Assembly: GCF_001078705.1 (NCBI RefSeq)
Contig: NZ_CDMW01000001.1
Location: 690,509 to 754,508, forward strand
Direction: 5' to 3'
Length of the DNA stretch: 64,000 nucleotides
From: Streptococcus sanguinis
GTDB taxonomy: Bacteria; Bacillota; Bacilli; Lactobacillales; Streptococcaceae
Below are positions 1 to 8,125 of the stretch, in pieces (the stretch's first letter is position 1; the number at the start of each line of letters is the position of its first letter). The notes beneath the pieces are model-generated. The model saw only the letters and a program-made list of their open reading frames with translations, was not told the DNA's origin and searched no databases. Position numbers and translations under genes: made by a program.

Positions 1-1857
1 GTAAGCGCAAGTACGTCCGCCTCAACGAGCGCATCAGTTTCAGCAAGTACATCTGCTTCAACGAGCGCGTCCGTAAGTGCAAGTACCTCAGCGTCTACGA
101 GTGCCTCTGTATCAGCAAGCACGTCCGCATCGACGAGTGCGTCTGTAAGCGCAAGTACGTCTATGTCCACGAGTGCGTCCGTGAGTGCAAGTACTTCAGC
201 GTCCGCAAGTGCATCAGTGAGTGCAAGTACGTCTGCGTCCACGAGTGCGTCCGTAAGTGCAAGTACCTCAGCGTCCACGAGTGCATCCGTAAGTGCAAGT
301 ACGTCAGCGTCCACGAGTGCGTCAGTTTCAGCAAGTACATCTGCTTCAACGAGCGCGTCCGTAAGTGCAAGTACCTCCGCTTCAACGAGTGCGTCGGTAA
401 GTGCAAGTACGTCAGCCTCTACAAGTGCATCCGTAAGCGCAAGTACGTCCGCTTCAACGAGTGCATCTGTAAGCGCAAGTATGTCTGCTTCAACAAGCGC
501 ATCCGTATCAGCAAGCACGTCCGCATCGACGAGTGCGTCTGTAAGCGCAAGTACGTCTGCGTCCACGAGTGCGTCGGTAAGTGCAAGCACATCGGCTTCA
601 ACGAGTGCGTCGGTAAGTGCGCAAGTACGTCTGCCTCTACAAGCGCATCCGTATCAGCAAGTACGTCCGCGTCTACAAGTGCGTCTGTAAGTGCAAGCAC
701 GTCTGCGTCGACTAGCGCTTCAGTATCAGCAAGCACGTCGGCTTCAACGAGTGCCTCTGTAAGCGCAAGTACGTCTGCGTCCACGAGCGCGTCTACAAGT
801 GCAAGCACGTCTGCGTCGACTAGCGCGTCAGTGTCAGCAAGTACATCTGCTTCAACGAGCGCGTCAGTGTCTGCAAGCACCTCAGCGTCGACCAGTGCGT
901 CAGTAAGCGCAAGTACATCCACCTCAACGAGTGCGTCTGTATCAGCAAGTACGTCTGCATCGACTAGTGCATCTGTTTCAGCAAGCACGTCGGCTTCAAC
1001 GAGTGCATCCGTAAGCGCAAGTACATCCGCCTCAACGAGTGCGTCTGTATCAGCAAGTACGTCTGCATCGACTAGTGCGTCTACAAGCGCAAGTACATCG
1101 GCGTCCACAAGCGCGTCAGTGTCAGCAAGCACATCCGCCTCAACGAGTGCGTCTGTAAGTGCAAGTACATCAGCGTCCACGAGCGCATCAGTATCTGCAA
1201 GCACCTCTGCGTCGACCAGTGCATCCGTAAGCGCAAGTACATCAGCGTCGACGAGTGCATCTGTATCCGCAAGTACATCCGCCTCAACGAGTGCGTCTGT
1301 ATCAGCAAGTACGTCCGCATCGACTAGCGCGTCTACAAGCGCAAGTACATCGGCGTCCACAAGCGCGTCAGTGTCAGCAAGCACATCCGCCTCAACGAGT
1401 GCGTCTGTAAGTGCAAGTACATCAGCGTCGACCAGTGCGTCAGTAAGCGCAAGCACGTCCGCGTCCACGAGCGCATCAGCAACAGCAAGCACGTCAGCCT
1501 CAACGAGCGCATCAGTATCTGCAAGTACATCGGCTTCTACGAGTGCGTCCGTATCCGCAAGTACTTCAGCGTCCACGAGCGCATCAGCAACAGCAAGTAC
1601 GTCAGCCTCAACGAGCGCTTCAGTGAGCGCAAGTACGTCAGCTTCAACGAGCGCGTCTGTAAGCGCAAGTACTTCAGCGTCGACCAGTGCGTCAGTGTCA
1701 GCAAGTACGTCCGCGTCTACAAGTGCGTCTGTAAGTGCAAACACGTCTGCGTCGACTAGCGCGTCAGTGTCAGCAAGTACATCTGCTTCAACGAGCGCGT
1801 CAGTGAGTGCAAGTACATCAGCTTCAACGAGTGCGTCCGTAAGTGCAAGCACATCAG
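1..1857 (+). repeat. Tandem 36-bp repeats encoding [12 protein letters not shown]
   Basis: The DNA is built from degenerate 36-base units encoding the 12-residue unit [12 protein letters not shown], with some units carrying T or AT in place of V. Synonymous codons vary strongly from unit to unit (tca, tcc, tcg, agc and agt for Ser; gca, gcc and gcg for Ala), so the protein repeat is better conserved than the DNA. The serines and threonines are the expected O-GlcNAc acceptor sites for GtfA/GtfB. The period also keeps the antisense strand open, giving long meaningless reading frames. Confidence 0.9.
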
Positions 1858-2276
1858 CTAGTCTGTCTGGTTCAGAAAGTGCTTCTATTAGTGATTCGCA
1901 ATCAATCAGCGAGTCAATGTCATTGAGCACTAGCACCTCAGTCTTGCACAGTCAGCTAGATCTTGTCCATGAGAAGGAATTTTACTCACTCAGCCTTTCT
2001 ACAAGTGAATCACTGTCAGCAGCAGTCAGTCTCAGCGAGCTAGTCCGTGTCAGCCAGTCTGTATCGGAAAGCTTGTCTACTAGCCTGTCAGCTAGTCAGA
2101 GCATATCTGAAAGTCTGTCAGCTTCCGCAAGACAGTCTGAGTTGGATATGATTTCTAGAGGTCGTTTGCCTCAGACAGGGGAAATTGAGAGCAAGGCTTC
2201 CATCCTGGCTCTGGGCATAGGAGCCTTGGGCTTGGCCTTCAAGCGACGTAAAAATCACAGTGACTCTGAAGAGTAG
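1..2276 (+). pseudogene. srpA: Serine-rich repeat adhesin (SrpA/GspB family), 3' part, frameshifted
   Basis: This is the C-terminal part of a glycosylated, wall-anchored serine-rich repeat adhesin; in the family the N-terminal binding region, not in this window, recognises sialylated host glycoproteins. From base 1 frame 1 reads an uninterrupted series of SAST/SASV units. Near 619-622 a duplicated GC dinucleotide shifts the frame, and frame 1 then stops at 688-690. The same repeat continues in frame 3 to 2276. The end carries the anchor: LPQTG, a hydrophobic stretch ([13 protein letters not shown]) and a positively charged tail (KRRK). If the frameshift is real, the product ends inside the repeats, lacks the anchor and would be released rather than attached by sortase. 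If it is a sequencing or assembly error in repetitive DNA, the gene is intact. The gene is the client of the downstream SecA2/SecY2 locus. The family assignment is firm; the allele name srpA is inferred from species likeness. Confidence 0.85.
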
Positions 2277-2450
2277 CAGTAATAAAGCCAATCAGTTTAT
2301 CTTTCATTCTGTCGACAGTTTGCTCGGTGAGTGAACTCTAGGAAGTGGTAGATAAAGCAAGTTATTAAGGAAATCATGTCATGATTTCTAGTGCTTGCTT
2401 GCAAACATCCCATGCTAATAACTGGTAAAAATAAACGGATAGGCTATAGA

Positions 2451-2482
2451 AACAGGAAGTTTTGACAACTTCCTGTTTTTTT
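2451..2482 (+). terminator. Intrinsic terminator after the adhesin gene
   Basis: An 11-base perfect stem (aacaggaagtt / aacttcctgtt) with a 5-base loop is followed by a run of seven T. It separates the adhesin transcript from the glycosyltransferase/accessory Sec operon. Confidence 0.9.
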
Positions 2483-2558
2483 GACAATTTTACAGAAAAA
2501 GTCTTCTATATTCTGCAGGAAAGTCCCTGAGAATATAGATTTTTTGGACAATATTTTA

Positions 2559-2564
2559 TATAAT
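2559..2564 (+). promoter_or_regulatory. Possible -10 box for the glycosyltransferase/accessory Sec operon
   Basis: TATAAT lies 55 bases before the ATG at 2620, downstream of the adhesin terminator. No good -35 box is found at 17 bases; the nearest TTGGAC (2544-2549) is only 9 bases away. It is the best candidate for the start of the operon transcript but is weakly supported. Confidence 0.35.
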
Positions 2565-2619
2565 ATCAAGTATAGAATTGATGTTTAAGAGTTTATGAAA
2601 TGAAAGAGTAAGGGTGGAA

Positions 2620-5600
2620 ATGAAAACGATAGTTTTAGTTGGGGATCAGGCTTATCAGGAGCAAGTCTCTACAACGATTAAGTCGATTTTATATTATAAT
2701 AAAAATGTCAAAATCTATGTTTTCAATCAGGGATTAAGCGACCAGTGGTTTCGTGATTTTCAAGAGGTTGCTGGGCAGCTGGGGAGCGAGCTGGTCAATG
2801 TCAGTCTGGAGGAAGTGTCTGTCAGTCCGGACTGGCTTACGCAGGACCATATCAGTTCAGCAGCTTATGCTCGCTATTTTATCCCGCAGTTTGTAGCGGA
2901 GGACCGTGTCCTTTACCTGGACAGCGATTTGGTGGTCAATGGGGACTTGCAGCCTTTATGTAATATTTCTCTGGAAGGCAAGCTAGTAGCTGCAGTTGGA
3001 GATGCCGGAGGTTACGGTTTTAACTCAGGGGTTCTGTTGATTGATAATCAAGCATGGAAAGAAAAGCAGCTGCAGGAGACCTTTATCAAGGAGACGGACC
3101 GCATCATGAGTCTGGTCCAGTCTGGTAAGATGGAGGATTTCAATGGTGATCAGACAGTGCTAAATCATGTGCTGGATCAGGATTGGCTGCCCTTGGATAA
3201 GATTTATAATTTGCAGGTAGGCCATGATTTGGTGGCCTTTTACAGCGGCTGGAATGGACATTTTGAGCTGGATCAGGAGCCGCTGATTATTCATTATACG
3301 ACTTATCGCAAGCCTTGGAACTCGGAAGTCAGCTATCGCTACCGTCAGCTTTGGTGGGATTTTCAGGCTTTGAAACTGGATGAGATTGTAGCACATCATC
3401 GGGGGGAGTTTGAGCTGCCGGACCCTTGGGATGAGTCGGGTCTGAACTGTATGCTCCTGACGGATGTGCAGGAGTTGGAGCAGATCGAGTTTTTGGCTCA
3501 GTCCCTACCTAAGGTTCATTTTCATATTGCCAGCTACACCGAGATGGGAGATTATCTGCGTTCTTTGGATCGCTTTGAAAATATCCATCTCTATCCTCAG
3601 GTTATCCATGTGGTGCTGGATGAGCTCATTGATAAGTGCCAGGTCTATTTGGATATTCACCATGGAAGCGAGCACTATGAAATGAGAAGCCGTTTTAAGG
3701 AACTGGGTAAACTGGTTCTAGCTTTTGACAATACTAAGAAAAATGATAACGAAGAGCTAGTCTATCTGCATGAAAATCCACAGGAGATGGTGAGAAAGCT
3801 GCACAGTCTGATGAAAAAAGAGAAGTCTCAAGCATTTCGAGCTGTCGTATTAGCGGCCAATGCTGCCTATAGTGAGCAGGTCTTAACGACCATCAAGTCC
3901 ATCGTCTGCCACAATCGCTTTATCAAGTTTTATGTCATCAACAGTGACTTTCCGACAGAGTGGTTTGTCGGCATGCAAAAAAAACTGGCCAAGCTGAACT
4001 GCCAGATCGTCAATGCTCGTGTGGATGGCAGTCATATTAGTCAATATAAGACAAATATCCATTATTCAGTTTTTTTGAGATATTTTACGGCTACTTTTGT
4101 AGAGGAAGATCAGGCTCTTTATTTGGACTGCGATATTGTAGTTACACGTGACTTATCAGAAATTTTTGCAGTTGATTTAGGTTCCTATCCGCTTGGAGCA
4201 GTAAGAGATCTGGGCGGAGAAGTATACTTTAGCGAGCAGATTTTTAATTCAGGTGTTTTACTAATTAATGTGAACTACTGGAGAGAAAATGATATTGCGG
4301 GTCAATTGATTGAGATGACTGATAACTTACATGATAAAGTCAGTCAGGATGACCAAAGCATTCTCAATATGCTCTTTGAGAACCGCTGGCTGGAGCTGCC
4401 TTTTGCTTATAACTGCATTACGTTGCACACGACTTTTTCGGACTATGAGCCAGAAAAAGGTCTCTATCCGCCTGTGATTCACTATCTGACCGAGCGCAAG
4501 CCTTGGAAAGAGTATACCCAGTCTATCTATCGTGAGGTCTGGTGGTTCTATCAGGGACTGGATTGGTCGGATATGCGGGAGCCAGTCGGAGCTCTGACTC
4601 AAAAGATGGTAGAAGGTGAAGAAGGCTCAAGTCTGTCCTGCCTAGTCTATACCTACTCTTGTGACCTGATGCATATCAACTATCTGATTCAAGCCCTGCC
4701 TGCCTGTCATTTCTATATTGCAGCACCGGTAGTGGTAGCAGAGCCAATCACGCGTCTGCTCCAGTATCCTAATGTCAGCGTCAGCTCAGATATTGCTGGG
4801 ATTCCGGCTCTCTTGGAGTCGCTGGAAGCCAAGTCTCAGCTGCTGCTGGATATCAATGCTGGTGATGAGGTTGGTGATATCATTGCTCGCTTTAAGTCTG
4901 CTGGCAAGCGAGTCTTTGCCTTTGACAGTACAGCCCATGGCCAGCAGGGGCAGGAAGTCTTTCCAACCGATAATCCTGAAGTCATGGTGCAGGCTATTGA
5001 GAAACTAAGATTGGCCGAGCCTGAAGAGCGGCAGATTTCTGTCCTCTCTATCGACCAATCACTGGATTATCTCTTGGAGAAAGGTGCTTCAGTAGTTCGC
5101 TTTGGAGATGGGGAGATGGATTTGATTGCAGGTCGTGGTATCGTCTATCAGGAATACGATCCAGAGCTGTCAGCACGCTTGAGAGAAATCATGTCTATGG
5201 AGAGCGATGAACGTTTGATGGTCTGTCTGTCCGATGTCTTCACAGGGTTAGAACGCTATTCCATTGACGCCCAGAATTTTTGGAAAGTTCACTTGTATTA
5301 TCACTTAGCAGATTACCAAGAGATTTGCCGAGCACCTTGGTACGGATCGACTTTTATTTCCAGGCCTTATATCGACTTGGAAGATAAGACGCCGTCTGCG
5401 GGCTATTTTGCCAAGCTCAAGCAGTTATGGCAGGACAAGGACCTCTTGATCGTAGAGGGCTTGACTTCCCGTTCTGGTGTGGGCAATGACCTCTTTGACG
5501 GGGCTAGGTCCATCAAGCGGATTATCTGTCCTTCGCGCAACGCCTACAGCAAGCTGGAGGCTATCAAGCAGGCTGTTCGAGAACATGCGGATAATCGTCT

Positions 5601-5841
5601 GATTTTGACTATGCTGGGTCCGACGGCCAAGGTCTTGGTCTATGATCTGGTTCAGGAAGGTTATCGGGTGCTGGATATTGGGCATATTGACTCAGAGTAT
5701 GAGTGGTTCCAGATGGGGGCTAGCCACAAGGTCAAGCTGTCGCACAAGCATACAGCTGAGCACAACTTTGATCAGGATATTGAGTTTAGAGACGACCAAG
5801 CTTATGATAGTCAGATTGTTGCCAATCTGGCTCAGGAATGA
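2620..5841 (+). CDS. gly: Multidomain adhesin glycosyltransferase (GT8-GT8-DUF1792)
   Basis: A 1073-residue glycosyltransferase expected to extend the O-glycans of the adhesin in the cytoplasm. Two GT8 (GT-A) domains are visible, each opening with a similar segment (AYQEQVSTTIKSI, AYSEQVLTTIKSI) and carrying a metal-binding DxD motif (YLDSD near residue 101, YLDCD near 503). Each is followed by a module with a YLDIHHG/LLDINAG motif (near 343 and 742) resembling the end of GtfB. The last 260 residues are a DUF1792 (GT-D fold) domain: RFGDGEMD near 828, LTMLGPTAKVLVYDL and a final IGHIDSEYEWF. DUF1792 was first characterised in a streptococcal adhesin transferase (dGT1). The ATG at 2620 is preferred over the GTG at 2614 because the AGGGTGG sequence then sits just upstream. 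Acceptor and donor specificity cannot be read from the sequence. Confidence 0.88.
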   Translation: MKTIVLVGDQAYQEQVSTTIKSILYYNKNVKIYVFNQGLSDQWFRDFQEVAGQLGSELVNVSLEEVSVSPDWLTQDHISSAAYARYFIPQFVAEDRVLYLDSDLVVNGDLQPLCNISLEGKLVAAVGDAGGYGFNSGVLLIDNQAWKEKQLQETFIKETDRIMSLVQSGKMEDFNGDQTVLNHVLDQDWLPLDKIYNLQVGHDLVAFYSGWNGHFELDQEPLIIHYTTYRKPWNSEVSYRYRQLWWDFQALKLDEIVAHHRGEFELPDPWDESGLNCMLLTDVQELEQIEFLAQSLPKVHFHIASYTEMGDYLRSLDRFENIHLYPQVIHVVLDELIDKCQVYLDIHHGSEHYEMRSRFKELGKLVLAFDNTKKNDNEELVYLHENPQEMVRKLHSLMKKEKSQAFRAVVLAANAAYSEQVLTTIKSIVCHNRFIKFYVINSDFPTEWFVGMQKKLAKLNCQIVNARVDGSHISQYKTNIHYSVFLRYFTATFVEEDQALYLDCDIVVTRDLSEIFAVDLGSYPLGAVRDLGGEVYFSEQIFNSGVLLINVNYWRENDIAGQLIEMTDNLHDKVSQDDQSILNMLFENRWLELPFAYNCITLHTTFSDYEPEKGLYPPVIHYLTERKPWKEYTQSIYREVWWFYQGLDWSDMREPVGALTQKMVEGEEGSSLSCLVYTYSCDLMHINYLIQALPACHFYIAAPVVVAEPITRLLQYPNVSVSSDIAGIPALLESLEAKSQLLLDINAGDEVGDIIARFKSAGKRVFAFDSTAHGQQGQEVFPTDNPEVMVQAIEKLRLAEPEERQISVLSIDQSLDYLLEKGASVVRFGDGEMDLIAGRGIVYQEYDPELSARLREIMSMESDERLMVCLSDVFTGLERYSIDAQNFWKVHLYYHLADYQEICRAPWYGSTFISRPYIDLEDKTPSAGYFAKLKQLWQDKDLLIVEGLTSRSGVGNDLFDGARSIKRIICPSRNAYSKLEAIKQAVREHADNRLILTMLGPTAKVLVYDLVQEGYRVLDIGHIDSEYEWFQMGASHKVKLSHKHTAEHNFDQDIEFRDDQAYDSQIVANLAQE

Positions 5842-5857
5842 AGATTAGAAAAAGAAT

Positions 5858-6862
5858 ATGAAAGTTAATATTACCAATCTATACGGTATGTCTGGCCAGA
5901 GTACGGCCTTGATTGCCCAGAATGATGTGACCAAGTTAGCCAAGCAGCTGGGCTTTAATGAGCTGAGTTTTTACTTTTACGATATTTACAGTGACAGCCA
6001 GTCTGAGCTCAGTCGGCGTCTGGATGGCATCATGGCTAGTGTGGGCTATGGGGATGTCGTGATTTACCAGTCGCCCACTTGGAATGGTCGAGAGTTTGAC
6101 CAGGCCTTTATCAGCAAGCTCAAGATTTTGCAGGCCAAGCTGGTTACCTTTATCCATGATGTACCACCACTGATGTTCCCGTCAAACTACTATCTGATGC
6201 CGGAGTATATCGATATGTATAATCAATCCGATGCGGTCATCGTGCCTTCTGAGCAGATGCGAGACAAGCTTCTGGCAGAGGGGTTGACTGTGGACAAGAT
6301 TTTGGTCCAGCGCATGTGGGATCATCCCTATGATCTGCCCCTGCACCAGCCTCAGTTTGCGCCTAAGCTGTATTTCGCAGGAAGTGTGGAGCGTTTTCCA
6401 CATCTGATTAATTGGTCTTATGCTACGCCTCTGGAGATTTTTTCGCCTGAAGAAGAGTCAAATCCAGAGGCCAATGTCAGCTATCGGGGCTGGGTCAGCC
6501 GGCCAGAGTTGCTCTTGGAGCTGTCCAAGGGCGGTCTAGGTCTGGTCTGGGGTGTCGAGGAAAATCCAGCAGACGAGCCGGAATACTACGGTCTCAATAT
6601 CTCTCATAAGTCTGCCACCTATCTGGCAGCTGGGATTCCGGTTATCGTCCCTTCTTACCTGTCCAATGCAGAGCTGATTCGCGAGCGTGGTCTGGGCTTT
6701 GTCGTAGACAGTCTGGAAGAGGCCAGTCGGATCGTTGAAAGTCTGACTGCCGAGGAGTATCAGGCTATGGTCGAGCGGGTTAGAAAGTTCTCTTTCTTGC
6801 TCAAGGAAGGTTATTTTAGCAAGAAAGTCTTAGTAGATGCGGTGATGGAAGTCTTATCTTAG
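5858..6862 (+). CDS. nss: Accessory Sec locus glucosyltransferase (Nss/Gtf3)
   Basis: A 334-residue protein matching the Nss (S. gordonii) / Gtf3 (S. parasanguinis) family of GT-B enzymes. Gtf3 adds the second sugar, usually glucose, onto the O-GlcNAc placed by GtfA/GtfB; the older name Nss means nucleotide sugar synthetase. The opening MKVNITNLYGMSGQSTAL, the FIHDVPPLMF segment and the C-terminal AGIPVIVPSYLS nucleotide-sugar-binding segment are typical. It starts 16 bases after the large glycosyltransferase and is followed 32 bases later by secY2, so it belongs to the same operon. It is full length with no damaged motif. Confidence 0.88.
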   Translation: MKVNITNLYGMSGQSTALIAQNDVTKLAKQLGFNELSFYFYDIYSDSQSELSRRLDGIMASVGYGDVVIYQSPTWNGREFDQAFISKLKILQAKLVTFIHDVPPLMFPSNYYLMPEYIDMYNQSDAVIVPSEQMRDKLLAEGLTVDKILVQRMWDHPYDLPLHQPQFAPKLYFAGSVERFPHLINWSYATPLEIFSPEEESNPEANVSYRGWVSRPELLLELSKGGLGLVWGVEENPADEPEYYGLNISHKSATYLAAGIPVIVPSYLSNAELIRERGLGFVVDSLEEASRIVESLTAEEYQAMVERVRKFSFLLKEGYFSKKVLVDAVMEVLS

Positions 6863-6894
6863 AGTCCCTCCAGCCATCGTCATGAGGAGTCAGT

Positions 6895-8117
6895 GTGAAG
6901 TCATTTTTTAAACCGGTCATTATCAAGAAGTTTCTGTGGACCTTATTTTTCTTATTTATCTATGTCTTGGGAACCAAGCTGACCCTGCCTTTCATCGATA
7001 TGAGTCAGGCAGCTGCCATGGACGGAACCTCTACGACCTTAAACTATGCGACAGCCCTGATGGGTGGGAATCTGCGCAGTATGTCGCTCTTTTCTGTCGG
7101 CCTGTCTCCTTGGATGTCCTCTATGCTGATCTGGCAGATGTTTGCTGTGTCCAAGCGCCTAGGATTGAGTAAGCTCCCTCTGGAAGTGCAGGAAAGGCGG
7201 CGGATGCTGCTGACTTTGGTCATTGCCTTGATTCAGTCCGTGGCACTGGTTCTAAACCTGCCACTGCAAGAAGCAGGTGGGGTGGATATGACTACGATTA
7301 TGGTCTTAGATACCTTGGTCTTGATGGCTGGGACTTACATGCTGGTCTGGCTTACCGATTTGAATGCTGCCATGGGACTTGGCGGCTCCATCATGATTGT
7401 CATGGCCAGCATGATTGCCTACATTCCGCAGGATATTTGGAACTCCATTCAGGAGCTGAAGATTTCTTCACTTTGTCTGGCCTTGATGCTGGTTTTCAGC
7501 TTAGTCTTTCTCTATCTGGCTGTTACAGTTGAGCGGTCCAAGTACCGAATTCCAGTCAATAAGATCAATATCCATAACCGTTTTAAGAAATACTCTTATC
7601 TGGATATTCGTCTTAATCCTGCTGGTGGTATGCCGATTATGTACGCTATGACCTTGGTCAGCATTCCCCAGTATTTCCTTTTGATTATCCACTTTCTCCA
7701 GCCGGAAAACCAGCTGATTGAGCAGTGGATAGAGGAGCTATCCATGGGTAGTCTAGCTTGGTTCATCCTCTATCTGGTGACTATTTTTATCCTAGGGCTG
7801 GCTTTCGCCTTTATCAATATCAGTGGCGACCGAATTGCTGAGCGGATGCAAAAGAGCGGAGAGTATATCGAAAATGTTTACCGGGAGCAGCGACCCGCCA
7901 TTATATCAATGGTTTGGTGACTTATTTTGCTATTGTGGGAGCTATCTATCTGATTATGACTGCTGGCCTGCCCATGATGGTGGTGCTAGTAGATATTAAG
8001 TATCTGCGGATCAGTATGATTCCGGGGATTTTTATGATTTTTATCGGAATGGTCTTTTCTATTAAGGACGAGGTGGAGGCCTTGACGCTTAATGACCGTT
8101 ATCGTTCATTGTTGTAG
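6895..8117 (+). pseudogene. secY2: Accessory Sec channel SecY2, interrupted by a 1-base frameshift
   Basis: SecY2 is the membrane channel of the accessory Sec system, dedicated to the glycosylated adhesin. The frame opens at GTG 6895 (GAGGAG just upstream) and shows the expected series of membrane helices, but stops at 7918-7920 after an aberrant tail ([12 protein letters not shown]). The C-terminal 65 or so residues continue in frame 3 up to 8117 ([21 protein letters not shown]). SecY proteins carry a P-G-x-x-T/S-R-x-Y-I-like segment at this place. Adding one C at taccggga (about 7881) would restore [12 protein letters not shown] and a protein of about 407 residues, the normal size. As written, the product lacks the last membrane helix and cytoplasmic end. 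A sequencing error in a short C run is possible; a real mutation would block adhesin export. The neighbouring genes are intact. Confidence 0.85.
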
Positions 8118-8125
8118 GAGAAACT

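Larger units (their letters stand above)
2277..2619. other. Intergenic region between the adhesin and the glycosyltransferase operon
   Basis: This stretch of about 340 bases holds no credible gene. It contains a near-perfect palindrome at 2370-2388 (9-base arms around one base) enclosed by a second complementary pair (aagcaag at 2355-2361, cttgctt at 2394-2400). It also holds a strong intrinsic terminator at 2451-2482 and a -10-like TATAAT at 2559-2564 that may start transcription of the downstream operon. Confidence 0.7.

Noticed and set aside
1-1857. Regular 36-base periodicity that could suggest a CRISPR array
   Set aside because: The units follow one another without unique spacers and code for protein; no cas gene is near.
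419-1936. Long open frame on the minus strand (about 505 codons, [10 protein letters not shown] repeats)
   Set aside because: It is the antisense of the 36-base adhesin repeats; the period and lack of stops come from the repeat composition. There is no ribosome site and no known protein family.
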